NCBI RefSeq assembly: GCF_000168975.1
Contig: NZ_AAUW01000007.1
Span: forward strand, 244,178-308,177
From: Roseibium aggregatum IAM 12614
Lineage (GTDB): Bacteria; Pseudomonadota; Alphaproteobacteria; Rhizobiales; Stappiaceae
DNA length: 64,000 nt
Reading direction: 5' to 3'
Of the stretch, positions 9,148-18,123 are shown piece after piece. The notes under the pieces were generated by a model. It made no database searches. It was not told the origin of the DNA and worked only from the letters and a program-made list of their open reading frames with translations. A program made the translations under genes and the position numbers. How positions within the stretch are numbered: the stretch's first letter is position 1; every line of letters begins with the position of its first letter.

Positions 9148-10767
9148 TCAGACCAGAGGAACGGAAATGCGAATGGCGACACCTTTGGCGGTGAATTGCC
9201 GATCGATCTTGCCGTTCATCTCGCCGGCCACCAAGGCTTCCATAAGCCTGCTGCCGAAGCCGAAACTCTTCGGAGCTTCGACCACGTTGCCCGTCTCCTC
9301 AACCCAATCGAGTTCAAGCTGCATGCCTTTTTTCGCCGGCACGACTTTCCAGATAACCTCGAAGCGTCCGTCCTCGGCGAAGACGTCGGAATATTTCATC
9401 GCGTTCGTCGCCAGTTCGTGGAACACCAGCCCGAGCGCATGCGTGCCGGTCTCGTTGAGCTGAACCACCGGCCCCGCAAGCTTGATGCCCTTCGCCCCCT
9501 CGCCGAAAACCTGTTCAAGCTCTTGCAGAAGCAGCGCCTTCAGATCGGCCTTCGACCACCTGGACCGGGTCAGCAGATCCTGTGCGTTCGCCATCGCCTG
9601 CAAGCGCGAGCTGAACGAATCGTTGAATTCCTCAAGGCTTTCGGACGCGCCGGCCGTCTGCCGGGCAATCGCAAGAATGCGGGCAATCGAGTTCTTGATC
9701 CTGTGCTTCATTTCCTGAAGCATCAGATCCTTTTCCTGGATTGTCTTTTCAGACATTTCCTTCAGCCGCTGATTGGCTTCCCTCGCCCGCAACCGGGAGC
9801 GAATCGAAACCGCGAACGCGGCAGAGAAAAGCAGCGACACAGAGCCAAGCATGAACGTACGCCAATAAAGAAAGGCATAGTCCTTGGGCGCAGCTTCGAT
9901 GACCGAGATCTCCCAGACCCGTCCGCCAACTTCAATCTGTCGCGTGACGAGATATTCCGCCTCTCCGGCTCGTTCTTCATAGCCTTCAGACGTGTAAAGG
10001 TGTTCGGCGGCCCCATCCGAAACATCAGTGGTGTTGACGAGAACAGGAACCGGAGTTGGTGAGGTCAGCGCGGCCTTATGAAGGTCTCCGGCGCGGAAGG
10101 GCGCATAAACAAAGCCTTCGATCCGCTCTTCCCCGTTCAGCGGCTCTCCACTGCCCTCCTCCTCAGCCAAAAGAGGCAGATACGCCAGGAAGCCGGTCTG
10201 CTTTTCGTTCGTGATTTCCTGAACAAGCATGACAGGGGCAGAGGCTCTCACGGCAAGATTATCCGCGGACGCCATCATCGCTTTTCGCCGTGTTTCATCT
10301 GCGAACATATCGAAACCCAGCGCAGCCTTGTTGCGCAGATCCAGCGGCTCAAGCAGAACGATTGGCGTGCGATACGCCTGATCTGTTGCCGGCCAGACCT
10401 CACGTTCCAGTTCGTAGTTCCGCTGCAGCAACTGACTGGCTTCCTCCTCGCGGCCGGTCTGCATCAACGCGGCGAAGCCGATTCCCTGCATTCCCGACAG
10501 ATGACCCTTCAGGAAAAGCCCCAGCGCAAAGCTCTGGAACTTGGGCCGTGATATCGACCCGCGATCGGCTTCAAAAAAGGAATGCGTCGCCGCAATGAGG
10601 GAAAAATTCTGTTCGGTCCGCCCGCGAATACGGTCAACCGCCTCTTCGGCGCGTATTTCGAACTCGCGCCGCTCAACAGCCCGTTCCCGCTCCAAAATGA
10701 TGTAGGTGAGCGACAGGCCAATCGCCGCACTTATCACGAACACAAGAAGGGGAATGTGTCTTTTCAT
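9148..10767 (-). CDS. CHASE-domain HWE-family sensor histidine kinase
   Basis: Membrane sensor kinase. The ATG start gives 539 residues; an in-frame GTG at 10806 adds 13 but has no ribosome site. An N-terminal membrane helix (HIPLLVFVISAAIGLSLTYII) precedes a periplasmic CHASE domain (about residues 45-290). A second helix follows near residue 315, then a short coiled coil and the kinase core. The kinase has the HWE signature: EMKHRIKNSIARI carries the phospho-accepting His, the N box is FHELATNAMKYSD, and WVEETG and FGFGSRLM form the late boxes. All catalytic motifs look intact. No response regulator is adjacent. HWE kinases often feed the PhyR general stress pathway or unlinked regulators. 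Confidence 0.9.
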   Translation of the reverse strand: MKRHIPLLVFVISAAIGLSLTYIILERERAVERREFEIRAEEAVDRIRGRTEQNFSLIAATHSFFEADRGSISRPKFQSFALGLFLKGHLSGMQGIGFAALMQTGREEEASQLLQRNYELEREVWPATDQAYRTPIVLLEPLDLRNKAALGFDMFADETRRKAMMASADNLAVRASAPVMLVQEITNEKQTGFLAYLPLLAEEEGSGEPLNGEERIEGFVYAPFRAGDLHKAALTSPTPVPVLVNTTDVSDGAAEHLYTSEGYEERAGEAEYLVTRQIEVGGRVWEISVIEAAPKDYAFLYWRTFMLGSVSLLFSAAFAVSIRSRLRAREANQRLKEMSEKTIQEKDLMLQEMKHRIKNSIARILAIARQTAGASESLEEFNDSFSSRLQAMANAQDLLTRSRWSKADLKALLLQELEQVFGEGAKGIKLAGPVVQLNETGTHALGLVFHELATNAMKYSDVFAEDGRFEVIWKVVPAKKGMQLELDWVEETGNVVEAPKSFGFGSRLMEALVAGEMNGKIDRQFTAKGVAIRISVPLV

Positions 10768-10880
10768 CGCCGCTGGCCTGACCCTTGAAGAACGTTTGGA
10801 GGACACAGAATTAGAAAGTTTTCACGAGGGCAGCAACAAAAATCATTTACAGAACCAACAAGAAAACAACAAGAACCATC

Positions 10881-10894
10881 TTAACATTTGTTAA
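10881..10894. promoter_or_regulatory. TTAA-N6-TTAA repeat in AT-rich kinase promoter region
   Basis: The 10768-11001 spacer is much richer in A and T than its surroundings and should hold the promoter of the CHASE kinase. It contains TTAACATTTGTTAA, which resembles the CtrA site TTAA-N7-TTAA but has 6 intervening bases. Not assigned with confidence. Confidence 0.25.
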
Positions 10895-11001
10895 TTTCAA
10901 TATTCAGAAAAGTATCGGATAAATATCTTTCCAAATTAAATCCTGAATCATCACTTTAAAACAAGTGTTATTGCGCACTCGCAAGAAAATCAACGTAATC
11001 C

Positions 11002-12069
11002 TCAGGCCCAAACCATATCTTCACGCACTTCCCGGCGCACGTTGTAGTCGGTTTTGGGAAATATCAGGCTGTAGGCAATGCCGCCGAAAAAGACACTGAA
11101 TGTCGCAGACCCGCTCAGGGATTGCGGCAGCACCGTTTCGAGCAACAATGCGGAAAAGGCACTCCTGTGCAGTTCATCATCGCTAGCTGTTGCTGGCTCA
11201 TCCGCACCCTTGTCAGCGGCGCGACCTGCATTCCAGTTGATAGACAGACACGCCCGCCCGTGATGAATCACTGTCTTGCAAGTAAGTGATATGTCCCCAG
11301 CCCCCTCCAGCCCGGCATCGGCGAAGGTTGCAGCAATCAATTCATGAAGACCAAGCCCGACATATAGCGCAGCATTGGGTGTCAGCAGAGGGTTTTCACC
11401 GGTCGTAGAGATCGAAACTGCGCGCCTTGCGCCGAACAGCAACATCTGAGATCGCGCAAGGTCGAACAAGCGCACCCCGAACCAGTCAGCTTCCGTCACA
11501 AGGTCCTGGGAGTTGGACAACGAAAAGATGCGTCCCTGAAATTCGGCTATGAACTGATCCAGAGACCCTGAATAGCGAGCCGACTGCGTGGCAAGGCTCT
11601 GAATGACCGCCAGAAGGTTTTTGGACCTGTGGCTGACCTCAAGAAGAAGATCCTTGAGCGCCTGCTCCCTGCGGCTGCTTTCGGTGATATCGACGATGGT
11701 TGTCAGGATCTGTGAAGTGTCTTTGACACCGGCAATCGTTTCGATGTGGATTTCGAAAATCTGACCACCATCGGCCATGACTTCCAGTTTGACGGCCTGC
11801 CCGGTCTGCAACACCATTGTCTTGGCCTCGCCAAGCTGCCTGCCAATGCCAGCGCCAAAGATCGACTCGTCCGTCGGAGCGTTGCCGGCAGGCACTGACC
11901 AAATATGCGGCAGATTGGTGATGTAGAGGTAATTCAGCAAATCATCTTGCAGCATCACGCAGGCACGCGAACGCAACAGGGCGAGAATGAGGTATTCCCG
12001 AAGCTGCTCATCGGACTGGCTGGCATTGTGCCATGTAAGCCTTCGCAAAGATGCCCTCACTAAAATCAC
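11002..12069 (-). CDS. PAS/HWE-type histidine kinase with degenerate ATP-binding boxes
   Basis: A 355-residue protein without obvious membrane segments. Residues about 20-130 look like a PAS sensor ending in the usual TTIVDITESSRREQAL junction. The kinase half starts with LLLEVSHRSKNLLAVIQSLA, the HWE/HisKA_2 phospho-acceptor helix with its His, and has the later Trp (TEADWFG). The N box reads LGLHELIAATFADAG, lacking the Asn of HELATNA. The WxE and GFG boxes are also altered (INWNAGRAA, AFSALLLE). It may therefore be a weak kinase or an adaptor. The start codon is a GTG with no clear ribosome site, so the N terminus is uncertain. The DUF1328 gene lies 50 bases upstream and may be co-transcribed. 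Confidence 0.78.
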   Translation of the reverse strand: MILVRASLRRLTWHNASQSDEQLREYLILALLRSRACVMLQDDLLNYLYITNLPHIWSVPAGNAPTDESIFGAGIGRQLGEAKTMVLQTGQAVKLEVMADGGQIFEIHIETIAGVKDTSQILTTIVDITESSRREQALKDLLLEVSHRSKNLLAVIQSLATQSARYSGSLDQFIAEFQGRIFSLSNSQDLVTEADWFGVRLFDLARSQMLLFGARRAVSISTTGENPLLTPNAALYVGLGLHELIAATFADAGLEGAGDISLTCKTVIHHGRACLSINWNAGRAADKGADEPATASDDELHRSAFSALLLETVLPQSLSGSATFSVFFGGIAYSLIFPKTDYNVRREVREDMVWA

Positions 12070-12119
12070 AAACCAGACGCTTCATCCGCCAGAAATCTGC
12101 GGGGCTGGTGTTTTCGCGT

Positions 12120-12281
12120 TCATCTTCGTAGCACGCCTGCGATCAGCGACAGTATAAAAACCGCTACAAACAACCCGGCCAGGATTTGGGCAACCGGCGC
12201 CGACGCACCCCCCATCCCCATAACACCGAACACACCCGCAACAAGTGCTATGGCCACGAGGGCCAAAGCATAAAAGAGCAT
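12120..12281 (-). CDS. DUF1328-family small membrane protein
   Basis: A 53-residue protein starting MLFYALALVAIALVAG, with two hydrophobic helices separated by a glycine-rich turn (GVMGMGGASA) and ending in a basic GVLRR. This is the layout of the small DUF1328 (YtjA-like) inner-membrane proteins, whose biochemical role is unknown. I chose the ATG at 12281 because GGAG lies 6 bases upstream; an ATG at 12293 would overlap its own ribosome site. An EcfG-type promoter lies about 30 bases upstream, so I infer that it is a general stress gene. Confidence 0.8.
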   Translation of the reverse strand: MLFYALALVAIALVAGVFGVMGMGGASAPVAQILAGLFVAVFILSLIAGVLRR

Positions 12282-12309
12282 AGCCGTCTCCATCCTTCCA
12301 TTTGTCAGC

Positions 12310-12334
12310 AACGCGCAGCGGTGCGGATGGTTCC
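12310..12334 (-). promoter_or_regulatory. EcfG-type (general stress sigma factor) promoter
   Basis: Minus strand GGAAC (12334-12330), exactly 16 bases, CGTT (12313-12310). This matches the alphaproteobacterial EcfG consensus GGAAC-N16/17-CGTT. It gives a start about 20 bases before the DUF1328 ATG. Confidence 0.8.
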
Positions 12335-12609
12335 TCACCCGGGAAGTTGCCGCGCCCCCCGACCATTGCCCGCTTCGCCGCCACAAGAAGACCACTCGAG
12401 TGACCGGAGATTGTGCAATTTGCTGCAAGCGATGCGGAGCAGCCTTTCGACCAAACGACAACATTCAGCCTATTTTTTAGGCTCTTTGCTTATTTTGTCA
12501 CCATATGACAAACATCAGATGTGATAGACAACCAACCTGTTGGTTAAATTTGCCGCTTTTAGTGGCGGATTTCCCTGCACGGGTAAAATTTCCGGGCTGT
12601 CATCCCCGG

Positions 12610-12626
12610 TTGGCACACATCGTGCT
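12610..12626 (+). promoter_or_regulatory. sigma-54 promoter of glnB-glnA
   Basis: TTGGCAC, 5 bases, GTGCT: one mismatch from the RpoN core TGGCAC-N5-TTGC, with the essential GG and GC in register. It lies about 110 bases upstream of glnB, as expected for a nitrogen-controlled glnBA operon. The rest of the gap back to the EcfG promoter shows nothing else I can assign. Confidence 0.8.
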
Positions 12627-12672
12627 TTATTGCTGGCAACGGTCCCTTCCGGGCCCGGCCGGGTCGTTTTGA

Positions 12673-13077
<405 letters not shown>

Positions 13078-13204
13078 CCCACCCATTCCGGCAACCGCCG
13101 GTAATCCGAATTCCGGTCCCACGCAACGGAGCCAAATTTTAGACACTCTGCTGGACCGGAACAGCACCCAACCGTTCACATGAAAAACTAAAGGGATGGA
13201 CACT

Positions 13205-14614
13205 ATGACCACTGCCGCTGAAATCCTTAAGGAGATTCAGGAAAAAGACGTGAAATTCGTCGACCTGCGCTTTACCGATCCTAAGGGTAAAATGCAGCAC
13301 GTCACCATGGACGTAGCACTCGTCGACGAAGACATGTTCGCTGAAGGCGTTGCCTTCGACGGCTCGTCCATTGCCGGCTGGAAAGCCATCAACGAGTCCG
13401 ACATGATGCTGATCCTGGATCCGGAATCCGCACACATCGACCCGTTCTTCGCACAGTCCACAATGGCAATCTTCTGCGACATCGTCGACCCGGTCACCGG
13501 TGAAGGCTACAACCGCGACCCGCGCATGACCGCGAAGAAAGCAGAAGCCTACGTCAAGTCCGGCGGCTTCGGCGACACCGTGTTCGTCGGTCCGGAAGCA
13601 GAATTCTTCATGTTCGACGACGTCCGCTTCAACGCAGACCCGTACAACACCGGCTTCATTCTCGACAGCTCGGAACTGCCGTCCAACATGGGTTCCGAAT
13701 ACGAAACCGGCAACCTCGGCCACCGTCCGCGCACCAAGGGCGGCTACTTCCCGGTTCCGCCGGTCGACAGCGCACAGGACATCCGTTCCGAAATGCTGTC
13801 CGTCATGGCAGAAATGGGCGTTCCGACCGAAAAGCATCACCACGAAGTGGCTGCTGCACAGCACGAACTCGGCATGAAGTTCGATCACCTGACCCGTTGC
13901 GCCGACAACATGCAGAAGTACAAGTATGTCGTCCACCAGGTCGCACATGCCTACGGCAAGACGTCCACCTTCATGCCGAAGCCGGTTTTCGGTGACAACG
14001 GCACGGGCATGCACTGCCACCTGTCCATCTGGAACAACGGCGAGCCGACCTTTGCCGGCAACCAGTATGCCGACCTGTCGGAAAGCTGCCTGTACTTCAT
14101 CGGTGGTATCCTGAAGCACGCCAAGGCTCTGAATGCCTTCACCAACCCGTCGACCAACTCCTACAAGCGTCTGGTCCCGGGCTACGAAGCTCCGGTTCTA
14201 CTGGCATACTCCTCGCGTAACCGTTCGGCTTCTTGCCGTATTCCGTTCACCGCTTCTCCGAAGGCAAAGCGCGTTGAAGTCCGCTTCCCGGATCCGTCCG
14301 CGAACCCGTACCTCTGCTTCTCCGCTCTGCTGATGGCCGGCCTCGACGGGATCAAGAACAAGATCCACCCGGGCGATGCAATGGACAAGAACCTCTACGA
14401 CCTTCCGGCCGAAGAGCTCGCAGAAATCCCGACCGTTTGCGGCTCCCTGCGTGAAGCACTGGAAGCAGCCGATGCGGACCGTGAGTTCCTGAAAGCCGGC
14501 GGCGTGTTCGACGACGACCAGATCGACGCTTACATTGAACTGAAGATGGAAGAAGTCGAGCGTTTCGAAATGACCCCGCACCCGGTCGAGTTCGACATGT
14601 ACTACTCTGTCTGA
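13205..14614 (+). CDS. glnA: glutamine synthetase type I
   Basis: Dodecameric GSI that makes glutamine from glutamate, ammonia and ATP. The 469-residue product has the N-terminal beta-grasp region, the metal-site segment [12 protein letters not shown], the ammonia and glutamate region with [12 protein letters not shown], and NRSASCRIP. The adenylylation tyrosine is visible in [10 protein letters not shown], so activity should be controlled by GlnE through PII. The ATG at 13205 ([11 protein letters not shown]) has AAGGGA about 9 bases upstream; another ATG at 13196 is too close to it. It forms an operon with glnB and ends at a strong terminator. Confidence 0.97.
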   Translation: MTTAAEILKEIQEKDVKFVDLRFTDPKGKMQHVTMDVALVDEDMFAEGVAFDGSSIAGWKAINESDMMLILDPESAHIDPFFAQSTMAIFCDIVDPVTGEGYNRDPRMTAKKAEAYVKSGGFGDTVFVGPEAEFFMFDDVRFNADPYNTGFILDSSELPSNMGSEYETGNLGHRPRTKGGYFPVPPVDSAQDIRSEMLSVMAEMGVPTEKHHHEVAAAQHELGMKFDHLTRCADNMQKYKYVVHQVAHAYGKTSTFMPKPVFGDNGTGMHCHLSIWNNGEPTFAGNQYADLSESCLYFIGGILKHAKALNAFTNPSTNSYKRLVPGYEAPVLLAYSSRNRSASCRIPFTASPKAKRVEVRFPDPSANPYLCFSALLMAGLDGIKNKIHPGDAMDKNLYDLPAEELAEIPTVCGSLREALEAADADREFLKAGGVFDDDQIDAYIELKMEEVERFEMTPHPVEFDMYYSV

Positions 14615-14637
14615 TCCCATCGGGTTCAGATCAACGG

Positions 14638-14665
14638 AAAGGCCGGGCATTTGCCCGGCCTTTTT
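14638..14665 (+). terminator. Rho-independent terminator of glnA
   Basis: Perfect stem GGCCGGGC / GCCCGGCC with an ATTT loop followed by TTTTT, 24 bases past the glnA stop. Confidence 0.9.
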
Positions 14666-14775
14666 GTTTGCTCAGTTTTGCGGTGTCCCTGCTTCCACCG
14701 AACGGGTGATCACCGCCTGCACCAGGCAGGAAGTTCAGCTTGAAAAGAATCCCGCTCGAATAAATCGTGAGCGAT

Positions 14776-15822
14776 CTAAGCTTGCACGCGCAACCAATCG
14801 GCAAGCGACGCACGTTTGCTGCGGCCACGGCCGCGCATGGCGGGAGACGCGATCATGGCATTGAGAACGGATTCCTGCGTCGTTTCGGCGGTTGCCTGAA
14901 ACAGGACATCGATCTTGTCCTCCCTGAGAACATCGCGCGCGATAAAGTCGCTTTCCTCGAAATGAGCAGTCCTGCCAGCAGTCGAAAAGGCAAGCGCGAT
15001 ATCGCCGCTTCCATTGCCATAGAAAGCGCCAAGCCGCGCCAGCCCTGCCCCGGCCCGCCGGGCAATCCTTTTCAGTTGCCGGCTCTCAAGCGGCACATCG
15101 GTCGCCAGAACCACGATGACCGAACCGCGTTCTTCGCTCTGGCGAGCCTCCTTGGGGTGCGGCCGCCGCCCATCCGGCAGCACCAGATCGCCGGGGCGGC
15201 CAAAATTGGCAAGCACCAGGGCGGCAAGCCTGTGCTGACGGCCACCAAGTTCAAAAACGCGGGAGGCGGTGCCTATGCCGCCCTTGAAGCCGAACGCGCT
15301 CATGCCCGTCCCGGCCCCTACGCTGCCCTGTTCGACCGTTGAACCGGCAGCATTCAGGGCGGCTTCCGCATCGGCTTCGCTCAAGGCCATTGCCTGAATA
15401 TCGCTCAGGTAACCGTCGTTGCATTCCATCACCACGGGATTGATGGTGCCTGTTGAGCGGCCAATTTCCGGATTTTCGGCAATCGATCTGCGGATAAGCG
15501 CATTCACGCCGGTGCCAACGCCAAAGGTGTTGGTCAGCAGGATTGGTGTTTCCAGCGTTCCCAGTTCGTCGACCTGTATCAGGCCTGCGCTCTTTCCAAA
15601 GCCGTTGATGACCTCGACAGCGGCGGGAAGTTTCTCGCGAAAGAGGTTGCCGGGATGCGGCACGATGGCTGTGAAACCGGTTCTGAGATCACCCGTATTC
15701 AGCGTCCGATGGCCGACAGAAACACCGCCGATATCCGTGATGGTATTCCGGGGGCCAGGTTCCAGAGTGCCGCATATGAGGCCATGGGCACGGGAGGGAG
15801 ACTGCGTAAGGTCGGAAGACAT
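14776..15822 (-). CDS. P1 family (DmpA-type) aminopeptidase
   Basis: A 348-residue S58/DmpA-family N-terminal nucleophile hydrolase. Members self-cleave at a Gly-Ser bond to free a catalytic serine and act as aminopeptidases or amidases; the natural substrate here cannot be predicted. Visible features are GVSVGHRT near residue 33, NTFGVGTGVNAL, GSVGAGTGMSAFGFKGGIG, and the probable cleavage site ERG-SVIVVLATD near residue 225, followed by NGSGDIALAFSTAG. Some relatives continue past this kind of C terminus; it ends KRASLADWLRVQA. It is monocistronic and convergent with glnA. Confidence 0.88.
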   Translation of the reverse strand: MSSDLTQSPSRAHGLICGTLEPGPRNTITDIGGVSVGHRTLNTGDLRTGFTAIVPHPGNLFREKLPAAVEVINGFGKSAGLIQVDELGTLETPILLTNTFGVGTGVNALIRRSIAENPEIGRSTGTINPVVMECNDGYLSDIQAMALSEADAEAALNAAGSTVEQGSVGAGTGMSAFGFKGGIGTASRVFELGGRQHRLAALVLANFGRPGDLVLPDGRRPHPKEARQSEERGSVIVVLATDVPLESRQLKRIARRAGAGLARLGAFYGNGSGDIALAFSTAGRTAHFEESDFIARDVLREDKIDVLFQATAETTQESVLNAMIASPAMRGRGRSKRASLADWLRVQA

Positions 15823-15885
15823 GGAACACCGGATGCAAATTTCACTGTTCCGAGTTGAAAAGCAGGCTCAACCAAATCTCAAGAC

Positions 15886-15907
15886 GAAAAAGCCTCCCGA
15901 AGGAGGC
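15886..15907 (-). terminator. Rho-independent terminator of the small secreted-protein gene
   Basis: Minus strand stem GCCTCC / GGAGGC with a TTCG loop, followed by TTTTTC. It lies 25 bases past the stop at 15932. Confidence 0.78.
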
Positions 15908-15931
15908 CATTCGCTGATGCTGTGGATGAGA

Positions 15932-16201
15932 TCAGTAGCAGACGCGCTGATATCCGACGACAATATAGCGTCCGTAATAAGGGCTCCAGCGGGTCACCGG
16001 ACGGTTCTGACAGCGGACCGGCTGATAGTAGCGCGGCTGCGCCTGGGAAGCGATGATGGCACCGGCGGCAAGGCCGATAATGGCACCAGCGGCAATCGCG
16101 CCACCGCGGTTCTTGGCATGGGCTTCATTCGGGGTAATGGTAACTGCAGCGGTGGCCATGGTGGCGACTGCGACGGCGGCTATTGCAAACTTGCGAAACA
16201 T
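15932..16201 (-). CDS. small secreted glycine/tyrosine-rich protein of unknown function
   Basis: An 89-residue protein starting MFRKFAIAAVAVATMATAAV, a clear Sec signal peptide with a probable cut after NEAHA. A glycine/alanine helix (GGAIAAGAIIGLAAGAIIAS, glycine-zipper-like) follows, then a tyrosine- and arginine-rich C terminus with two cysteines (VRCQN, QRVCY). Similar small proteins are common in the periplasm or envelope of Hyphomicrobiales, but I cannot assign a function. The ATG at 16201 is chosen for its AAGGAG ribosome site. Confidence 0.75.
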   Translation of the reverse strand: MFRKFAIAAVAVATMATAAVTITPNEAHAKNRGGAIAAGAIIGLAAGAIIASQAQPRYYQPVRCQNRPVTRWSPYYGRYIVVGYQRVCY

Positions 16202-16372
16202 GACGGCTCCTTTCAATTGTTGAACAGCGGCTTTCCGTGCGCTGCTGATGGTTTCAATTTAGGTGCCACCGGCACGTTTGGCTGTGACCACAATCACGCT
16301 GCGTCACTTTCGCCGGAATGAGTTTGAAAGCGCTGGCCCCTTGCGGTCCGCTAAGAAAAAAAGGAGTTTTCC

Positions 16373-16591
16373 ATGTGGGTGATCATGGCCGTATCCATTC
16401 AGCTTTTGACTGGCCCGAATGTCTGGGCAGTCGCCGATGAAGGCACCTTTCAGGATGAGGCGGAATGCCAGGCCGCACTGAGCGAAGCCGTTCCGCGGAC
16501 GCTCTCGGAAGGTATGCGCCTTGCCTGGGAAGGCGGCGAGCTGAAGTTCGTCTGCGTGAAGGTGCGTGCCAACGGCCAGGCCGGCAACTAA
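16373..16591 (+). CDS. hypothetical small protein
   Basis: A 72-residue protein, MWVIMAVSIQLLTGPNVWAV at the N terminus, with a very strong AAGGAG ribosome site 6 bases before the ATG. The N terminus is hydrophobic (possible signal or anchor). The middle (FQDEAECQAALSEAVPRTLS) and the tail, with a second Cys (KFVCVKV), resemble small exported proteins in which two cysteines bridge. I do not recognise a named family. It lies between a divergent small secreted-protein gene and tyrS; 123 bases separate it from tyrS. Confidence 0.65.
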   Translation: MWVIMAVSIQLLTGPNVWAVADEGTFQDEAECQAALSEAVPRTLSEGMRLAWEGGELKFVCVKVRANGQAGN

Positions 16592-16714
16592 CCGCCACCT
16601 GAAAGCACCAGCGTCCCGATTTTCCGGCAGTCCCAATTTACAAGTCCTGCGGCACGCGCTAGAGCACGACCGCAGGAATGCCGGCAGGCACACAAGACGG
16701 ACGGACAGGCGAAC

Positions 16715-17968
16715 ATGAGCGAGTTCAAATCGGACTTTCTAAACGTTCTTTCAGAACGCGGTTTCATTCATCAGATCTCCGACCCCAAGGGTCTGGATGC
16801 ACTTTGTGCGAAGGAAACCGTGACAGCCTATATAGGTTTCGACTGCACTGCCCCGAGCCTTCATGCCGGTTCTCTCGTGCCGATCATGATGCTGCACTGG
16901 TTCCAGAAGACCGGTCACCGTCCGATTGCCCTGATGGGAGGCGGCACCACGCGTGTTGGAGATCCATCCGGCAAGGACGAATCCCGCAAGATTCTCACAG
17001 AAGATGTGATCGAGGAAAACAAGGCCGGCATTCGCAAGGTCTTCGAGAAGCTCCTCACGTTCGGTGAGGGTCCGACCGACGCCATCATGCTGGACAATGC
17101 CGATTGGCTGTTGAAACTGAACTATGTCGACTTCCTGCGCGACATCGGGCGGCACTTCTCGGTCAACCAGATGATCCAGCGAGACAGTGTGCGCCTGCGC
17201 CTGGAACGTGAGCAGCATCTGTCCTTCCTCGAATTCAATTACATGCTCCTTCAGGGCTACGATTATCTGGAGCTTTACCGGCGCACGGGCTGCCGCCTCC
17301 AGATGGGCGGCTCCGACCAGTGGGGCAACATCCTGTCCGGTACCGATCTCGTTCGCCGGTTGGCCGATGTCGAAGCGTTCGCCCTCACCTCTCCGCTTCT
17401 GACCACATCGTCGGGTGCAAAAATGGGCAAGACCGCGGCCGGTGCGGTGTGGCTCAACGAAGAGCAGCTTTCCGCCTATGACTATTGGCAGTACTGGCGC
17501 AACACGGAAGATGCCGACGTGGAGCGCTTCATGAAGCTCTTCACGGTTCTGCCGATGGACGAAATTGCGCGCCTTGCGGCACTCCGGGGCTCCGAGATCA
17601 ACGAGGCCAAGAAGATCCTGGCCACGGAAGCAACCGCATTGATCCACGGACGGGAAAACGCCGAAGCGGCTGCAGAGACCGCTCGCAAGGCATTTGAAGA
17701 AGGCCAGTCGGCCGAAGGCTTGCCGACGGTGGAAATCGCAAAGGCGGATCTGGAAGCGGGTCTCGGGGTCCTCTCTGCATTCGTGACCGCCGGGCTTTGC
17801 GCCTCCAACGGAGACGTTCGCCGCAACATCAAGGGCGGTGCGGTCAAGATCAACGACAAGGGCGAACAGGATGACAAGCGCCAGATCACGCTTGCCGATG
17901 TCACCGCTGACGGCATCGTCAAACTGTCGCTGGGCAAGAAGAAGCACGTGCTTCTCAAGCCGGTCTAA
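16715..17968 (+). CDS. tyrS: tyrosyl-tRNA synthetase
   Basis: Class I aminoacyl-tRNA synthetase that charges tRNA-Tyr. The 417-residue product has the tyrosine pocket [18 protein letters not shown], where the HIGH-type motif is HAGS (about residue 50). The ATP-site segment is [13 protein letters not shown], and the tyrosine-recognition motif is [10 protein letters not shown]. The KMSKS-type loop is KMGKTAAG near residue 237. A C-terminal S4 RNA-binding domain ([18 protein letters not shown]) completes it. Length is standard for the TyrRS-1 family. Confidence 0.97.
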   Translation: MSEFKSDFLNVLSERGFIHQISDPKGLDALCAKETVTAYIGFDCTAPSLHAGSLVPIMMLHWFQKTGHRPIALMGGGTTRVGDPSGKDESRKILTEDVIEENKAGIRKVFEKLLTFGEGPTDAIMLDNADWLLKLNYVDFLRDIGRHFSVNQMIQRDSVRLRLEREQHLSFLEFNYMLLQGYDYLELYRRTGCRLQMGGSDQWGNILSGTDLVRRLADVEAFALTSPLLTTSSGAKMGKTAAGAVWLNEEQLSAYDYWQYWRNTEDADVERFMKLFTVLPMDEIARLAALRGSEINEAKKILATEATALIHGRENAEAAAETARKAFEEGQSAEGLPTVEIAKADLEAGLGVLSAFVTAGLCASNGDVRRNIKGGAVKINDKGEQDDKRQITLADVTADGIVKLSLGKKKHVLLKPV

Positions 17969-17996
17969 GCAACGACGCCATCCTCTGACGGACAGA

Positions 17997-18021
17997 AGCC
18001 GGGCTCTGCCCGGCTTTTTTT
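17997..18021 (+). terminator. Rho-independent terminator of tyrS
   Basis: Perfect stem AGCCGGGC / GCCCGGCT, TCT loop, then a run of six T. It is 29 bases past the tyrS stop. Confidence 0.9.
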
Positions 18022-18123
18022 GTTCTGCCTGTCTGTCTGGTGAGTTCAGAGTTAGTCTGGCAAAGGTCAGAAACAGGCCTGCAACGTCAGGCCACCCCGC
18101 CCCGCATGGAAGAGCTTGTTGGC

